Assembly: GCA_026936335.1 (NCBI GenBank)
Contig: JAPMXV010000054.1
Coordinates: forward strand, 368,962 to 432,961
Reading direction: 5' to 3'
From: Mantamonas sphyraenae
Taxonomy: Eukaryota; CRuMs; Mantamonadidae
Length of the DNA stretch: 64,000 bases
The position numbers and the translations under genes are program-made. Each line of letters begins with the position of its first letter. The first letter of the stretch is position 1. The notes under the pieces are model-generated. The model was not told the origin of the DNA and did no database searches. It saw only the letters and a list, made by a program, of their open reading frames with translations. This document shows, one piece after another, positions 33,532-42,910 of this stretch.

Positions 33532-34371
33532 TCAAGGGGCAGTTTGTTCTTCAGGTTGGATGTGATGGCGCAGAAGGTCCATGGCGTGAATGTCGTTTGC
33601 ATCGGCGCCGGCGAGGTCGATGAGACGCAAGGCAGTGTCGACATGGCCACGTGAGGCGGCAACAGAGACGGGAGAGTGTCCGTCCTTGGACGCGTGGACG
33701 TCTGCACCCTGATCGACAAGGATCAGCGCGGTTTGTGTGTGTCCACGATGTACAGCACGAAGTAGCGGGGTCCAGCCATCGTCTGTGGTTGCGTTTGGAT
33801 CGGCACCGCGTTGGATGAGGAGCTGTGCAACTTCGGGCTGGTCGTAGACGGCAGCAGACATGAGAGCAGTCCATGAGTTGCTGACAGATGCGTCCACTTT
33901 GGCGCCTCGGTCGAGAAGGGCTGTGATTGTCTGGATGTGACCACCCTGGGCAGCAAGCTGGAGGGCAGTTTTGCGAGCGTTTGGTGGTGGAGCCAAGGAG
34001 GCGCCATGGTCGATGAGAGCGATGAGTGCATCTGTGTTGCCAAGTTCGGCGGCGTACATGACTGCTGTCCATCCACTTGTAGCGGCGTCGAGGTCTGCCC
34101 CGTGGTCGGCGAGGGCGGCGATGGAATCGGCATTGCCGAGCTGGGCAGCCAACATGAGGGCTGTAAGGCCATCCCTACGTTTGGCCTCGAGATAGCAACC
34201 GGCTTCCGCGAGCATGTGGACAATGTGTGGGTGCTCGACGGCGGCCATGAGGGGAGTGCCGCCCCAGAGGTCGCAGGTGTCGAGGGCAGCACCTGCATCG
34301 ATGATGTCCTGCACAGCTTCGGCGTCCCCCTCCTTGGCTGCTTCCTGAAGAATGAAGCTGTAGTCGGACAT
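33532..34371 (-). CDS. Ankyrin repeat protein, 279 residues
   Basis: Single exon with ATG at 34371 (MSDYSFILQEAAKEGDAEAV). About seven to eight ankyrin repeats fill the protein (GGTPLMAAVEHPHIVHML, DGLTALMLAAQLGNADSIAAL, GWTAVMYAAELGNTDALIAL, WTALMSAAVYDQPEVAQLL, GWTPLLRAVHRGHTQTALIL). The TPLxxA and GADxxA signatures are intact. There is no signal, membrane segment or extra domain, so it is probably a soluble scaffold or binding protein with unknown partner. The frame stays open for 1.7 kb further upstream, but that part is antisense to the next gene and reads as low-complexity Ser/Pro, so I do not include it. Its stop codon is 2 bp from the alanine racemase ATG. Confidence 0.88.
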   Translation of the reverse strand: MSDYSFILQEAAKEGDAEAVQDIIDAGAALDTCDLWGGTPLMAAVEHPHIVHMLAEAGCYLEAKRRDGLTALMLAAQLGNADSIAALADHGADLDAATSGWTAVMYAAELGNTDALIALIDHGASLAPPPNARKTALQLAAQGGHIQTITALLDRGAKVDASVSNSWTALMSAAVYDQPEVAQLLIQRGADPNATTDDGWTPLLRAVHRGHTQTALILVDQGADVHASKDGHSPVSVAASRGHVDTALRLIDLAGADANDIHAMDLLRHHIQPEEQTAP

Positions 34372-35113
34372 GCTCTTAGGTGCGGGGTGGAATTGGGTGG
34401 GATGGGGCATCTCGGCGATCTGTGCTAATGCAGGAACGTTGGAAAGGGAATTCGTGCCGAATTCGGAGGGTGGTGTGTGATTGGGCAAGGATGACGATGA
34501 AGGGTGGGAGAGAGAGGGGGGAAGGTGAAGAGGGGGCGGGAGAGCAAAGGGGGAGAGGGATGATGGTGCGAAGGGGTGCGATTGAAATTGGAAACTCGAT
34601 GGAGGTTGAGTTGCGAGGTGAGCAGCAAGTGTTGCACAGGTGTGGAGTTTCGGAACTGGTGGGGATGTCGGGTGGGAGCAGGATTGGTTGAGGGTGGTGC
34701 ACCGAGGAAAAAGATGGCTCTCAATGCGACAAAAAGTTGATTTCCGAGAGACAGCGATGTGGCCTTGCGAGCTGAATGACGGTGATGATGGGGAAAGGAA
34801 GTGGAGGGGAAACGCGAGAGCAAGGGGAGAGTCTGGAGATCCTGTGATGGGATGGACGGGGATGGTTGTGAAGGTGTGGCAGAGAGCGGGGCGATCCTGA
34901 CTCGGGAACGTGCTGCGACGAGGCACTGCTGTGCATGATGGTGGTGGAACGAAGCGGGAGGCAGACGAATGGATGTGATGGGCTGAGAAGCAGTGCTTGG
35001 ATGTGATTTGGAGCAGGTCCGCGGTGGAGGGAGGGATTGGCAGGAGACAGGGGAGCGGAAGCGGGTTGAAAAGCGGAAGGGTGGAAGGCGCCACCTGGGG
35101 CAAGAAGACCGAG
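34372..35113. other. Divergent intergenic region (742 bp)
   Basis: Between the ankyrin gene and the LD/PNUTS-like gene I see no convincing coding region. It has purine-rich stretches (around 34500-34570) and only short frames without domain signal. It probably holds both promoters, and perhaps a 5' exon of the plus-strand gene, because several genes here have tiny first exons. Confidence 0.5.
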
Positions 35114-38100
35114 ATGACGAAAAGATCGTCGGGATTGTTTGGCGAGTTGGTGAAGGCAGTGCCAATGTCTGCGCGCTCACAGCTGTCGTCGTCGGCAGCA
35201 TCTGCGGCGACGGCGCTGGTGGAGCGGCTGGAGGCAGTTGCAGCACGGCTGGAGGCGCTGGCAGGAGCAAACGGGGTGCAGTGGAATGTAGATGTAATGG
35301 AGATGGAGGAAAAACGGATTGCCTGCGTGAAGGAGGCACAGCACATTGTGACGCCATCTGGAAAGGCCATCGTGCACAGCGGAGCAAAGATCGTGCCGCA
35401 CCCAACCAAGGATGAGGTTGTGGCAAAGATTGAGAACGAAATGTCGGAAACATGGGACGATGATGATGAAGAAGAAGGTGAGGAGGAGGAGGAGAGCAAG
35501 GTGAACAAGGAGGAGGCGGAAGCGCGAAAGCAGGAGGAGCAGGAGGAAACGACAAGGAAGGCCATCGAGAAGTCGCTGAAGCAAACGCGGACAGCATTTA
35601 CGATGCTGGAAGAAAGCGAGGAGCGTGCGGAGAAGGAAGCCAAGGATCTGCGGCGAATGGAAGGTGCACTGAAAACGGCGCATTTTGGGGATGGACTTGA
35701 GGATCCCTCGACGAAGCGAGCGCTTTCGCGGCTGTTTGTGGGGATTGGGAAGCGGATGCCGAGGGAAAAGGAGCTGGAAGCGGTGGCGGAACAGAGCGGG
35801 CTGGGGATGAAGGAGCTGCGGGAGTGGTTCTTCCAGGCGTGCGGGAAAGAGCAGCGGAAGCAAATGTCAAATTCGATGGCCCGGGAGTTGCGTGACTGGT
35901 TCATGCAAAAGCAGGCGGACGAGGAGTCGTCATCGGATTCTGGAGAGGAGGAGAAAGGGATGGAGGTGGAAGGGCCCCAGGAGGAGGTAAAGAGGAAGAA
36001 AGAGAGCGAGAAAGGAAAGGGCAAGGTGGGGCAGGTGAACGCGGGCAAACGCAGCAGGGCGTCGCCAGTGAAGGGAAAGAAGAGGGAGGACGGGTCGCGG
36101 GCTCTGAGCAAGAGCATGTTTGATCAGATTGTGAGGCCACTTGTGGAGGCAACCGGGAAGCTGAAAGGTGTGGAGACGGTTTCTGGTGTGGCGCGGCTGC
36201 TGCGAGGCGATCACGAAAAGCTAAAGGGCCGTGTGATGACGCGGCAGCAGGCGGAGATTGTGCTGGCGCTGCTGTGGCGGACGAATGACCTGAGTTTTAT
36301 GGAGGCGTAAGTTGCGGAGAGGGAGAGGGAGAGGGATGGGTGTGGGGTCGAGGCTGGAGGCGGGGTTGCATGTTCTGACACGTAAGGGCGGGGGAGACAG
36401 GTTTATGAAGGAAGGAGGGCACGTGGAGCTGGGTAAGGCAGTGGAGGAGTATGGAAGGGCTGCGAGTGGCCAGGGGCCGGCTGGAAAGCAGGGAGAGCTG
36501 CTTGCAGTGACGTTTGGCGCGTTGGAGGTGCTGCGTCGCCTGCCGCTGCGCCGGGAGGATCTGAAGGAGAGTGGACTGGGCAAGACGCTGGCACAGTTTA
36601 TCAAGCAACCAGGGGTCAGTTCAAAGGCGGCACAGTTGGGCAAGGTGGTGCTGCGGCAGTGGAAGGGCGCGATGGACCAAGGACTGGAGCACTGCGTGGC
36701 GCGAGGGGTGTTGCAGCTGGACGGGAGCACACGGACGCTGCGGGGACTGTCGAGTGGAAAACGGAAGGAACTTGTGGTGGGAGGAGGAAGCGGGAGCGGG
36801 AGCGGGGTCGGTAGCGCGACTGCGGGGTCGAGTGGAGGGGAGCCTGACCGGAAGCGAGCACGTGTGATTGTTCTGGCGGGTTCTGTGGGTTCTGTGGGGT
36901 CTCCGAGGGCGGGAGCAAAGAAACTGGGTGTTATGGGGCTGGGTGGGGAAAGGAAAGGGGCGACGACGGTGGGCGGGGAGAAAAGCAAGTTGCTCTCGGT
37001 GGGCCAGGCAGGGACGGCGGGACAGGGAGGTGAGATGCGAGGCAAGGAGAAGGAGGCAGAAAAGCAAGGGAAGGGAAAGAAAGAGGAGAAGCGTGAGGAG
37101 ACAGAGAGGACGAAGGAGAAAAGGGAGGAAGGGTCGGTGGGTGAGGGGACGACGGACGCCATGGTGGTGGAGGAGGAGAAGAAGGTGGTGACGAGGTGGA
37201 AGCCAAAGAGCAAGAGCGAGAAAGGAGAGGGCAAGGGCAAGGAGGTGGTCGGGGCAAAGATGGAGGTGGAGCAGCGCAAGAAGCGGGTGCGGTGGAAGGC
37301 GCCGAGCGAACTTGTGCAGGTGCGTGAAATTGAGGCGAAGGAAGACTCGATCAACTACAACCCTATGCGAGGAGGAGGAGGAGTGGGAGGAGTGGGAGGA
37401 GGCGGGGAGGACTTGTTTGCGCTTGAGCGTGAGCGGGAACGGAAGAGCGTAGTGGAGCAGCGGCTGAAGGAGGAGTACATTCGGGAGCAGCTGGGCCGGA
37501 TGGAGGCGCGGTGTGCATGGAAACGACCTGTTAGGATGCGTGGGACACGCGGGGGAGGGACTGTGCGTACGGTGGAGAGCGGGGAGGAGCACAAGCGCGT
37601 GGGCAACTCGCTGGAGGTGTTTTACGTCCGGCGGGACGACATTCCGCCGTCGCCGGCGTCACCATTTCGGTTTGACCGTGGGACGGAAGGAAACACTGCG
37701 GTGCCAGAGATTCCGTGGAAGGAGCGGAAGAGTAGCACTGGGTTTTTTGAAGGCGGGAAGCGGAAGGAAGAGACGAAAGCGGAGGAGCAGGGGCGTTCTA
37801 TGGGCATGGATGGGATGATGGTGGAGGAGAGTGGGAATGGTGGAGGGGGTGGCGGAGGGAATGGTGGAGGGGGTGGCGGAGGGAATGGGAGTGTGGTTGT
37901 GGGTGGGATTGTGCTGACGCTGGAGCAAATCCAGGCGTTGCAGCAGCTTCAGAGTGCTCTGTCTGGGATGGGAGGAGGAGGTGGTGGGGTGCAAGGTGGG
38001 GTGCAAGGTGGGGTGCAAGGTGGGGTGCAAGGTGGGGTGCAAGGTGGGGTGCAAGGTGGGGTGCAAGGTGGGGTGCAAGGTGGGGTGCAAGGGGTGCAAG

Positions 38101-38507
38101 GGGTGCAAGGAGTGCAAGTGGCGCAGGGTAGTGGGCAAGGGGTGCAAGGGATGCAGGGTGGTGGGCAAAGGATGCAGGGGATGCGGGGTGGTGGACAAAG
38201 GATGCAGGGTATGCAGGGGCATGGGATGCAAGGTGGTGGTCAAGGGATGGGCCACATACTGCAGCAGATGGCTAATTATGACAATGGCCAGCAATCGGTG
38301 CAATCGTGGCAGCAGAACTTGCAGCAGAGGATGAAGAGCAACAGCAGCCGAGGCGGTGGCGGCGGAGGAGGCGGAGGTGGAAGTGGTGGCGGTGGCGGTG
38401 GTGGTGGTGGTGGGAAGAAGAAAGGCAAGAAGAACATCCGCTGTGAATACTACAAGCGGCCTGGTGGCTGCATGAGGGGAAACAAGTGCATGTATTTGCA
38501 CGAATGA
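35114..38507 (+). CDS. LUMINIDEPENDENS/PNUTS-like protein: homeobox, TFIIS N-terminal domain, PP1 motif, CCCH finger
   Basis: Two exons: 35114-36306 and 36401-38507, giving 1099 residues. The donor GTAAGT overlaps an apparent TAA stop; splicing joins SFMEA to FMKEGGHVELGKAVEEY. A homeodomain-like segment lies at about 198-250 (LSRLFVGIGKRMPREKELE, then GMKELREWFFQACGKEQRK; the third-helix WF is kept). A TFIIS N-terminal (LW) domain lies at about 400-475 (VLRRLPLRREDLKESGLGKTL). An RVxF-type PP1-docking site, KKRVRW, is near 692. The protein ends in a CCCH finger of canonical spacing C-x8-C-x5-C-x3-H (CEYYKRPGGCMRGNKCMYLH). This combination joins plant LD (homeobox plus LW) with animal PNUTS (LW, RVxF, CCCH), which regulates RNA polymerase II termination with PP1. 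The start could also be the ATG at 35165-35170 region or lie in an unseen 5' exon. Confidence 0.82.
37986..38101 (+). repeat. 12-bp minisatellite coding (GGVQ)n
   Basis: About nine copies of a 12-base unit ggggtgcaaggt run in frame inside the LD/PNUTS-like gene and encode a GGVQ array, followed by degenerate 9-base copies (GVQ) and Met/Gln/Gly-rich variants down to about 38250. The copies are nearly perfect, so the length is likely variable between strains. Confidence 0.9.
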
Positions 38508-38654
38508 AGCCGTTTTTGGAAACATTCCGTCAAGCATCGTGCGAACAGCAAACGTGGGGTTTGCGCAGATCCTGGTGTGGTCGCAAAGTCAAAATTTCAT
38601 AGTCTGTGTCCTTGATCTTTTGCGTAAACTCCGACGTGGGTAGTCGAAGAAGCA

Positions 38655-38759
38655 GTCAGTGTGGCCGAGTGGTTAAGGCGGTGCACTCGAATTTCCTTCC
38701 ATAGGAAAACTGAAATGCATTGGTGTAATGCTGCGTAGGTTCGAATCCTGCCGCTGACG
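38655..38759 (+). tRNA. tRNA-Ser(CGA) with canonical intron
   Basis: The acceptor stem pairs GTCAGTG with CGCTGAC, and the discriminator is G. The D arm is GCCGAGTGGTTAAGGC, typical of Ser. The anticodon stem GTGCA/TGCAT closes the loop CTCGAAA, anticodon CGA. A long variable arm and the T arm GTAGG-TTCGAAT-CCTGC follow. A 23-nt intron (38692-38714) lies one base 3' of the anticodon, the standard eukaryotic position, leaving an 82-nt mature tRNA. T-runs at 38772-38776 and 38778-38782 can terminate RNA polymerase III. Confidence 0.92.
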
Positions 38760-38952
38760 TCATTTCTTCAATTTTTCTTTTTGCCCAGGTCTGCCCCTGC
38801 TGTTGGCATCACCACGCAGCATGGGCTGTTCGCACCCTCTTCACTCTCGGGACTGGTCTGCTCCTGCTTCGTTGTTCATGCTGCAGCGAGGCATGTGTGA
38901 GCAGCGGACACAAACCACGCAGCCGCACCCATCCCAACACCACACACACACA

Positions 38953-39948
38953 ATGTCTTCCATTCACGACACCATCCGTGAGGGTCGCTACAAGAAGGAG
39001 ACCATCCCTGTGCTGGAGAAGCACGTTGGCACCATGGCTGCCGAAGGCGTATGTTGCTCCCGGAACGGCGGTGGCGTCGGTGAAGGCTCGCGTGCTCACC
39101 CTGCTCTCTCACCCCACAGACCTACGATCAGGAGGCCGTCCATTCACTTATCAAACTCTACCAGTTCCACCCGGATGCCGTGGACACTGAAGTTCTGTCG
39201 CTGGCACTGGGCCTGGCCCTGATGCAGCTGCCGGAGAACGACTTTACGCTGTGTCTGTACATGCTGCCCGAGGCTGTGGTAAGTGAGCGCGTGCTCGCAT
39301 AGGCCTAATGTCCCATGTACGTCTGTCCCTGTTTCCCCATGCTCACACCCCGCACAGCAAGAGCAGGAGCCGCTTGCGACGCTGGCCAAAATGCACGCCT
39401 TGCTCCAGACGGGCGCGTTTGCCGATTTTTGGACCGCCACCACAGACATCCGCTCCTCGCTTTTGGACCGCCTGAGCGGGTTTGATGATGCGGTGCGCAA
39501 CTGTACGTGTGCCTTGGTCGTCTGCTACACCGCCCCGCCCCACTGCATGCTTGCCGCGCACTCACGCTCTGCTACCCGTTGAACCCACACAGACATCCGC
39601 GTTGTGTGTGCTCTTACCTTTCAGACCATGTCCGCCACCCAGGTCAAGGCCATGTTTGGCGTGGACTCGCTGGTACGTGCGATGTTCCCGGCCACCCTGA
39701 TTGTTTGTTCTCTTCCTGCCACGACCTGCTTGGTTGTACGCACACGCACGCACGCACGCATGCACGTACGTACACACTCACACGCAATCGGACCCACACA
39801 GGACCATCTCAGTGCCTACGACGACTGGACGGTGGGCGACGACGGACGTGAAGTGACCATCGCTGCCAACTTTTCCAACACCGCTCAACTGCCCGCCAAG
39901 AAGGATTACTCGGTGTCGTTTGAACAGCTCGGGAGCATTCTGCAATGA
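38953..39948 (+). CDS. EIF3K: Translation initiation factor eIF3 subunit k
   Basis: Five exons: 38953-39048, 39120-39278, 39358-39502, 39593-39672 and 39802-39948, giving 208 residues (the family is about 218). The family pattern is clear once spliced: YKKETIPVLEKHVGTMAAEG, then TYDQEAVHSLIKLYQFHPD, LPENDFTLCLYMLPEAV, GAFADFWTATTD, and a C-terminal winged-helix part ending AKKDYSVSFEQLGSIL. eIF3k is a non-core PCI-like subunit at the head of the eIF3 complex. All introns are short (71-129 bp), with CACAG-type acceptors; one contains a CACACGCACG simple repeat near 39730-39785. SEN15 starts 72 bp downstream on the same strand. Confidence 0.93.
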
Positions 39949-40020
39949 ACGCTGATGGGTGAGGGGGACGAGTGAGAGAGTCGATCAAATGAAACAGCGC
40001 AACCGCAACCAACCCAACCC

Positions 40021-40802
40021 ATGTCCTCCAGCTGGTTCTCGTGGCTACAAGACGCATGGTCGTCGATGGCCCCATCCTCTTCTGCCTCTTTGGCGTCGTC
40101 GTCCACTCGTTTCGAGCAGGAGTTGGCGTCCAAGCGTGCGTTGCCCCCGTTTACCGCCGAGGTGATGGCGCAGTACGCAGATCTAGAGTCCAGGCATGGC
40201 CAGCAGGCACGCGTGGTGTTCCAGGTGTACACAAACTTGCTTATTGTTGAGCGCTGGAGTGAGATTGAGATGCGCGAGTCGGAAACCGTCGCTGTGCCGT
40301 ACCTTGTGGCGGCTGTGCGCCCACACGTGCGTTTGCCCATCCCAGTGTCTCTGCCTTTTCCAAACACACACACCACTGACTCGTAGCCGTGTGTGCACAG
40401 ACACCCGTACAGGTAATTGTCCCTGTGAAGGCCACCCAGGACGTTGACCTGGCCTGGGTCCACGGCCTGCTCGATTCGATCCCGCATCCGGTACACGGCC
40501 GCGTCCTGGGCAGTCTGCTGCTGGCTGTGGTCGACAGCGACAGCACTGTCGTGTACTACCGCATCAGCGATGGCCTGCTGCACCCAGAGGCCGAGCAGGA
40601 GCGCAAAAAGGAAAGGGTCGAGTCGCTCACCACAGAAGTGGCCGTGGCCCGGCGACTGGCTCAGTCTACGGCCAAGAGGCGGAGGGACAGTGTCAAAGAG
40701 GAGGAAGAAGAGGAGGAGGACAATGGTGCACGAGGAGACGGCAGCGGGGACGTGCAAGAGACGGGCGCCGGCCACAAACGGCAGCGAGTCGGGAACGCGT
40801 GA
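40021..40802 (+). CDS. SEN15: tRNA-splicing endonuclease subunit SEN15
   Basis: Two exons: 40021-40326 and 40401-40802, giving 235 residues. The phase-0 junction joins VRPH to TPVQVIVPVKATQDVD. The core strand-helix pattern ends in SLLLAVVDSDSTVVYYRISDG, nearly identical in pattern to animal TSEN15 (ESDSTIVYYKLTDG). The N terminus is Ser-rich, and the C terminus is a Glu- then Lys/Arg-rich tail ending in KRQRVGNA, a likely nuclear signal. SEN15 is a structural subunit of the four-subunit endonuclease (SEN2, SEN34, SEN54, SEN15) that cuts introns from pre-tRNAs; this window also carries intron-bearing tRNA genes. It lies between eIF3k (72 bp upstream) and SIL1 (40 bp downstream), all on the same strand. 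Confidence 0.85.
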
Positions 40803-40842
40803 GGGGTGCCAACCAAATCAAAAAGTCGAGGATTCCCAGCGC

Positions 40843-41934
40843 ATGAAGCACGTTGGCACAATGAAGATTCCAGGTGACACAATGTCACCCAGGAAAGGGG
40901 TTGTATGTGCGCTTGTGTGCCTGGCAATTTTGGCGAGCAGCACACACGCCTTTACACCCACTCACGAATGGCAAGAGGTTCCCAAGGGAGAATCTGTACC
41001 CCCGGGGCTGCACTACCGGTTCGACTTTGAGCAGGACAAGGTGTTTGCCAAGCTGCAGGCGGACAAGGCGGAAAGTGACGGGTCTGGGGCCGGGGCTGAC
41101 GTCATCGCACATCCGGCTGTGGTGATGAAAAAGTCGGAGGAAGAGACTCAATTGGAGACACAGATGGCAGACAGGGGCCTGAAGAGGCTGGCGGGTGAGC
41201 AAGCGGCTCAGGTGAGGGCAGCTTCGAGCGCGTTGTGGTCGGCGAACGACACACGTGTGGCGGAAGCCCTGGAGGAGCTGACCGAGGATGCAGACCTGGT
41301 GGATGTGGGCATGGCTATCCACCAGCTCAACGGCACTCGTGCACTGGCGGCTCTGCTGCAGCAGAAGCGTTTGCAGGGACCTGCGCTGGGCTTGCTCGGA
41401 GTCATGGCCCAATCTGCGCCGCAGGTGCAGCAGGCGGCCGTGAGCGCGTATGCACTGCATCGCATGGTGGACATCATTGGAGACGCAGAAGCAGAGGAAG
41501 CTGTGGTGGCCAAGGCGTTGTTCGCGTTGATGGCTGTGTGCGGGTCGAACGAACGGCACACGCGGACGTTTGTACGTGCCCAAGGCCCGCTCGCGCTGCG
41601 AGGATGTGTGCAGCGGCACGCAGCGAGTCGCAGAATCCAACGCAAGGTGTGGTCGTTTGCAGCTGTGGCAGGGAACAAAGTGGCCGAGGCCTTGAGGAGC
41701 CGGTTGCCAGAGGCAGTTCGCTTTGCCGCCGAGCAACAGGACATGGTACTGCTCGAACACCTGGTGGACGTAGGGATGCAGCTGGAGGTGCCCGCGCAGG
41801 TGTGGCATGCCGCCGTGGAGCATATTGAACAGCTGGGCAGTCAGGCCAGCGACTTTGAACAAGAGCTGCTCGCGAGGATGCAAAAGAGGGATGCAAAGGG
41901 CACTGGCGAGGAGAAGGAGGAGACGAGGGAATAA
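40843..41934 (+). CDS. SIL1: SIL1-like ER nucleotide exchange factor for BiP
   Basis: Single exon of 363 residues if the ATG at 40843 is used; in-frame ATGs at 40861 and 40882 would also leave a signal peptide (VVCALVCLAILASSTHA followed by FTPTHEW). The mature start FTPTHEWQEVPKGESVPPG matches the SIL1 N-terminal motif (TEEWQVLRPGQAIPAG-like). The rest is an armadillo-like helical protein (ALLQQKRLQGPALGLLGVMA, AVVAKALFALMAVCGSNE). SIL1 releases ADP from the ER Hsp70 BiP. The C terminus is charged (KRDAKGTGEEKEETRE) and I see no KDEL-type tetrapeptide, so retention must work in another way. Confidence 0.87.
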   Translation: MKHVGTMKIPGDTMSPRKGVVCALVCLAILASSTHAFTPTHEWQEVPKGESVPPGLHYRFDFEQDKVFAKLQADKAESDGSGAGADVIAHPAVVMKKSEEETQLETQMADRGLKRLAGEQAAQVRAASSALWSANDTRVAEALEELTEDADLVDVGMAIHQLNGTRALAALLQQKRLQGPALGLLGVMAQSAPQVQQAAVSAYALHRMVDIIGDAEAEEAVVAKALFALMAVCGSNERHTRTFVRAQGPLALRGCVQRHAASRRIQRKVWSFAAVAGNKVAEALRSRLPEAVRFAAEQQDMVLLEHLVDVGMQLEVPAQVWHAAVEHIEQLGSQASDFEQELLARMQKRDAKGTGEEKEETRE

Positions 41935-42063
41935 CAAACGCTCAATTTGTTGTCACTTGTCAATGATTGGCCAAAGGGGCCACGCGTAGCGTGAGAGGAA
42001 GGTGGGCACAGTTGTGCTTGTGCTTGTGCTGCTGTGTGTGTGCGTGTCGTAGACATGTCCATG

Positions 42064-42811
42064 TCACAGGGAGAGACTGTAGGCACGAAGGATGGACACG
42101 TCGTCCTGGGGCCTGTCGTCCTCGTCGGTGCTGACGGCGCCCATCTTCTTGACGACGTTCATGCCAGAGGCGACTCGGCCAAAGATGGTGTGGTTGCCGT
42201 CGAGATGGGACTGGGCGGCCAACGTGATGAAAAACTGGGAGCCGTTTGTGTTTGGGCCACTGTTGGCCATGGAGAGGACTGTGGGCATGTGTGAGTGGAG
42301 AGCGGCGCGGAATGCGCGCGAGGGTGCTGCCTGGCTTTGCCGTCAACTCACTGCCTGCACCTGTGTGCCTGAGTTCCTTTGTGATCTCATCCTCGAAAGG
42401 TTCGCCCCAGATGCTGTGTGAAAGGGAAGTGGGAGTGTAAGCGGGGTGCTGGAGTCCAGCGAGGCGACGTGTGTCGTGTGTGCGCGTCGACCGACCTTTC
42501 GCCGCCGCGGCCTGTGCCGCTGGGGTCGCCGCCTTGCACCATAAAGTCGGCAATGATTCTGTGGAAGATGACGCCGTCGTAGTAGTTGGAGTCGGCGAGT
42601 TTGGCAAAGTTGTAGCAGGTCTTTGGCGCGTGGTTGTAGTACAGCTCCAACGCAATCTCGCCCATGGTTGTCTCCAGCACTACGTGAGTGGGTATATCGC
42701 CATACTCGCTCGTCGTCTGTGTGGGTAAGGCCTTGGGTGTCAGTCACCGGGGGATGGGGGGGGGGGAGGAATTGGGCTTGTGGTTGGCGGTGAGATGGAA
42801 AGAAGTACCAT
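42064..42811 (-). CDS. PPIL1: Peptidyl-prolyl cis-trans isomerase PPIL1-like cyclophilin
   Basis: Four exons: 42809-42811, 42496-42716, 42352-42413 and 42064-42278, giving 166 residues, exactly the length of human PPIL1. The first coding exon is only the ATG, followed at once by the donor GTACTT; exon 2 continues [19 protein letters not shown]. The cyclophilin core is complete: [20 protein letters not shown] (catalytic Arg in FHRI), [19 protein letters not shown] (built from two junctions), and the active-site FFITL and HTIFGRV. PPIL1 is a spliceosome-associated isomerase in animals. The donor GTCGGT of intron 2 is non-standard, but the phase and the restored sequence support it. It converges on SIL1. 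Confidence 0.93.
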
Positions 42812-42862
42812 CCTGCAGTTTTGATGGGTGTGGGTGGGGAACAGAGAAGGGCGTGACGCTAA

Positions 42863-42870
42863 ATGAGAGA

Positions 42871-42902
<32 letters not shown>
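42863..42902 (+). repeat. (GA)n microsatellite
   Basis: A run of GA dinucleotides with a few GG interruptions, turning into GT at its end. It lies between the PPIL1 start and the stop codon of the sterol oxidase gene (42911-42913). Confidence 0.9.
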
Positions 42903-42905
<3 letters not shown>

Positions 42906-42910
42906 TGTGT

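Noticed and set aside
34372-36117. Upstream extension of the ankyrin frame to 36117
   Set aside because: It is antisense to the LD/PNUTS-like gene, is low-complexity Ser/Pro, and a good ATG with normal ankyrin start exists at 34371.
36301-36311. TAA after SFMEA taken as the end of a separate homeobox gene
   Set aside because: The bases are the donor GC|GTAAGT; splicing to 36401 rebuilds the TFIIS-N domain in phase.
39728-39785. CACACGCACG repeat as a CRISPR-like or regulatory array
   Set aside because: It is a simple-sequence run inside an eIF3k intron in a eukaryotic genome, without spacer structure.
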